Assembly (NCBI GenBank): GCA_902761265.1
Contig: CACWJV010000114.1
Coordinates: 1-7,066 of the forward strand
Reading direction: 5' to 3'
DNA from: Oscillospiraceae bacterium
Lineage (GTDB): Bacteria > Bacillota > Clostridia > Oscillospirales > Acutalibacteraceae
DNA: 7,066 bases
A model generated the notes under the pieces. That model had not been told where the DNA came from. It did not search any database and worked only from the letters and a program-made list of their open reading frames with translations. Positions 5,787-7,066 of the stretch are shown one piece after another. The position numbers and the translations under genes are program-made. How positions within the stretch are numbered: position 1 is the stretch's first letter; each line of letters starts with the position of its first letter.

Positions 5787-7066
5787 TTATCTTTTGAACA
5801 GCTTAAACAGCTTCTTGAATAAAGACAGGATTGCAGCAAGCGTTGCCTGGAAGCGCTCAACAATTTTGTCGAACAGTGATTTTTCCGGTTCCGGCTTGCC
5901 GGGGCTGTTTGGCTGTTTCGGTTCTGTCGGCTCGTCAACAAAGTGCAGCACGAATTGTTCAGTGTAGCTTTGGCTGTCGGCTTTCAGGTTTTCCGGAAGC
6001 AGATCGCTGCATGACAGAGAGAGGATCAGATTTCGATCCGGGTTGTTCAGAATCGAAGCAAAAGCACTGTTGAAGTTCGCGTAGCCCAACGGTTTCATGG
6101 AGAACACGTTCAAACGTGTACCCGAAGGGATACGGAAGTGTGCTTCATCGATGATTTTTCCATTCTTAAGGATGTCATACACGATTTGCTTTTCCCCGTC
6201 GACAGCGCGCAGCAGCAAACGGTCGAAGCAAAGCGAAACAACCGTTTTGTCAATACAGAGCACACTCGCTGCATTCAACAATGCGGGAAGATCCATCTCG
6301 GGCGTGCTGTCACGACCGGATACGGTGACTGTGCCGTTTGTTTCGGAATAATACAGTACAGGTGCATCGCAGCTTGAAACAGTTGTGCCGGCGGGGGCAA
6401 AGACGCTTTCCAAATTCGGGCATGCGGCAAAGCCTGTGCCGTCCATTGCAGTCACACCGCTTCTGATATACACGCTGTCGATCGACGCCCTGCAGCTTTC
6501 CCACGGCACCGTGCCAAGATTGCCCGACGCACCGTCGCCGGAGATTACGAGTACACCGTTTTCGGCGTACCAGAACAAGTTGTCGCCGCATCTGCCATAC
6601 TGTGTGCAGTCGATCGGCGCAAGGCAAAGGTCGCACAGCCCGTCGCCGTCGCTGTCCTTATGGGCGGTCAGCGGCACCGTCTGCGCTGCGGTTGTCACGT
6701 CGCCGCAAACCGTACAGGTGTACGCTGCGGTCAGACCCGTATCCAGGCAGGTGGCGTCTTTTGCCGGGCTGCTGATCGCCGGGCTGTGCCCTGTTGCGGA
6801 TAGAGTGACGCCGTATTCGAGCGTGACGCCGCACCAGGTGCAGACCGTGTCGCCGGAATAGCCCGCTTCAAGACATTTTGCCGGAACTTCATTTTGCAGT
6901 GCGGTTTCCGGGTGTTCGCAGATATAGGCGCCGCAGTCGTCGCAATAGCCGTTGCGGTCGTCGTCCGCGTGCGGGAGCATGGCGATCTTTTCCGCTGTGG
7001 AAGCCAAAACCTCACCGCAGCGCGTGCAGCGGGTCACGTTGTCGTAGGAACCTTCGGCGGTGCAAG
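5787..7066 (-). CDS. Large secreted protein with Cys/His-Asp modules and a BspA-like repeat region, 5' end beyond window
   Basis: The frame is open to the right edge (425 full codons seen, residue 1 at 7064-7062). A GTG at 7037 is internal, because the Cys-rich pattern continues upstream of it (CTAEGSYDN before TRCTRCGE). Residues up to about 147 hold tandem CxxCG modules with ATGHSP-like and DATCxxxG spacers and two HxDxDxxGxCDxC units (HADDDRNGYCDDC at about 32-44 and HKDSDGDGLCDLC at about 135-147). About 159-254 is a BspA-type repeat segment (CGDNLFWYAENGVLVISGDG, then VTAMDGTGFAACPNLESVF). A domain I cannot name follows. The C-terminus is a Pro/Glu-rich stretch and a basic amphipathic tail ending LFKKLFKLFKR. 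No LPXTG-type sorting signal is visible. Such proteins are common surface or secreted products of gut Clostridia, probably for adhesion or binding. The gene has its own terminator and looks richer in G+C than the operon downstream. No functional tie to that operon is evident. Confidence 0.85.
   Translation of the reverse strand, partial: CTAEGSYDNVTRCTRCGEVLASTAEKIAMLPHADDDRNGYCDDCGAYICEHPETALQNEVPAKCLEAGYSGDTVCTWCGVTLEYGVTLSATGHSPAISSPAKDATCLDTGLTAAYTCTVCGDVTTAAQTVPLTAHKDSDGDGLCDLCLAPIDCTQYGRCGDNLFWYAENGVLVISGDGASGNLGTVPWESCRASIDSVYIRSGVTAMDGTGFAACPNLESVFAPAGTTVSSCDAPVLYYSETNGTVTVSGRDSTPEMDLPALLNAASVLCIDKTVVSLCFDRLLLRAVDGEKQIVYDILKNGKIIDEAHFRIPSGTRLNVFSMKPLGYANFNSAFASILNNPDRNLILSLSCSDLLPENLKADSQSYTEQFVLHFVDEPTEPKQPNSPGKPEPEKSLFDKIVERFQATLAAILSLFKKLFKLFKR

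Noticed and set aside
5588..5941. Minus-strand frame across the terminator and promoter region
   Set aside because: It overlaps the end of the secreted-protein gene out of frame and runs through the terminator hairpin; its sequence is low in recognisable features.
1..7066. CRISPR arrays, tRNA or rRNA genes, insertion sequences
   Set aside because: No regularly spaced repeats, cloverleaf or rRNA sequence, transposase motif or terminal inverted repeats were seen on either strand.

Overview
The window looks like a piece of chromosome from a Gram-positive anaerobe of the Clostridia (gut Oscillospiraceae/Lachnospiraceae type). The pointers are strong AGGAGG-type ribosome binding sites, zinc-ribbon plus single-membrane-helix proteins, a lipoprotein-like module resembling DUF5067, and a secreted BspA-type leucine-rich-repeat protein with tandem Cys/His-Asp modules. 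This placement is inference from protein style; no taxonomic marker gene is present. Every convincing gene lies on the minus strand, so the region reads from right to left.

Right part (5787-7066): the 3' end of a large secreted or surface protein whose start lies beyond the right edge. A rho-independent terminator (5692-5748) follows it. Next comes a short intergenic stretch with a plausible sigma-A-type promoter (5590-5617) that starts a new unit.

Left and central part (1-5533): a compact operon of five genes with gaps of 14 to 55 bases. In order of transcription these are: (1) a zinc-knuckle, membrane-helix, TPR-like protein with a C-terminal beta domain (4064-5533); (2) a double zinc-ribbon, membrane-helix protein with a helical outer domain (3231-4040); (3) a prokaryotic RING-finger protein with two zinc ribbons and two membrane helices (2356-3216); (4) a YukD/EsaB-like ubiquitin-fold domain fused to a lipoprotein-like signal and an exported two-domain module (1084-2307); (5) a ThiF/E1-like ubiquitin-activating enzyme homologue, cut by the left edge (1-1028).

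Taken together this is a bacterial ubiquitin-like system with an E1 homologue, a ubiquitin-fold protein and a RING-type E3 candidate, all but the E1 tied to the membrane. The E2 and any JAB protease are not in the window and, if present, should lie past the left edge. Comparative genomics has linked prokaryotic RING proteins with E1, E2, JAB and ubiquitin-like genes. The unusual points here are the membrane anchoring of nearly every component and the ubiquitin fold sitting in front of a lipobox rather than ending in a free diglycine. What the system modifies, and whether it conjugates anything, cannot be told from the sequence.
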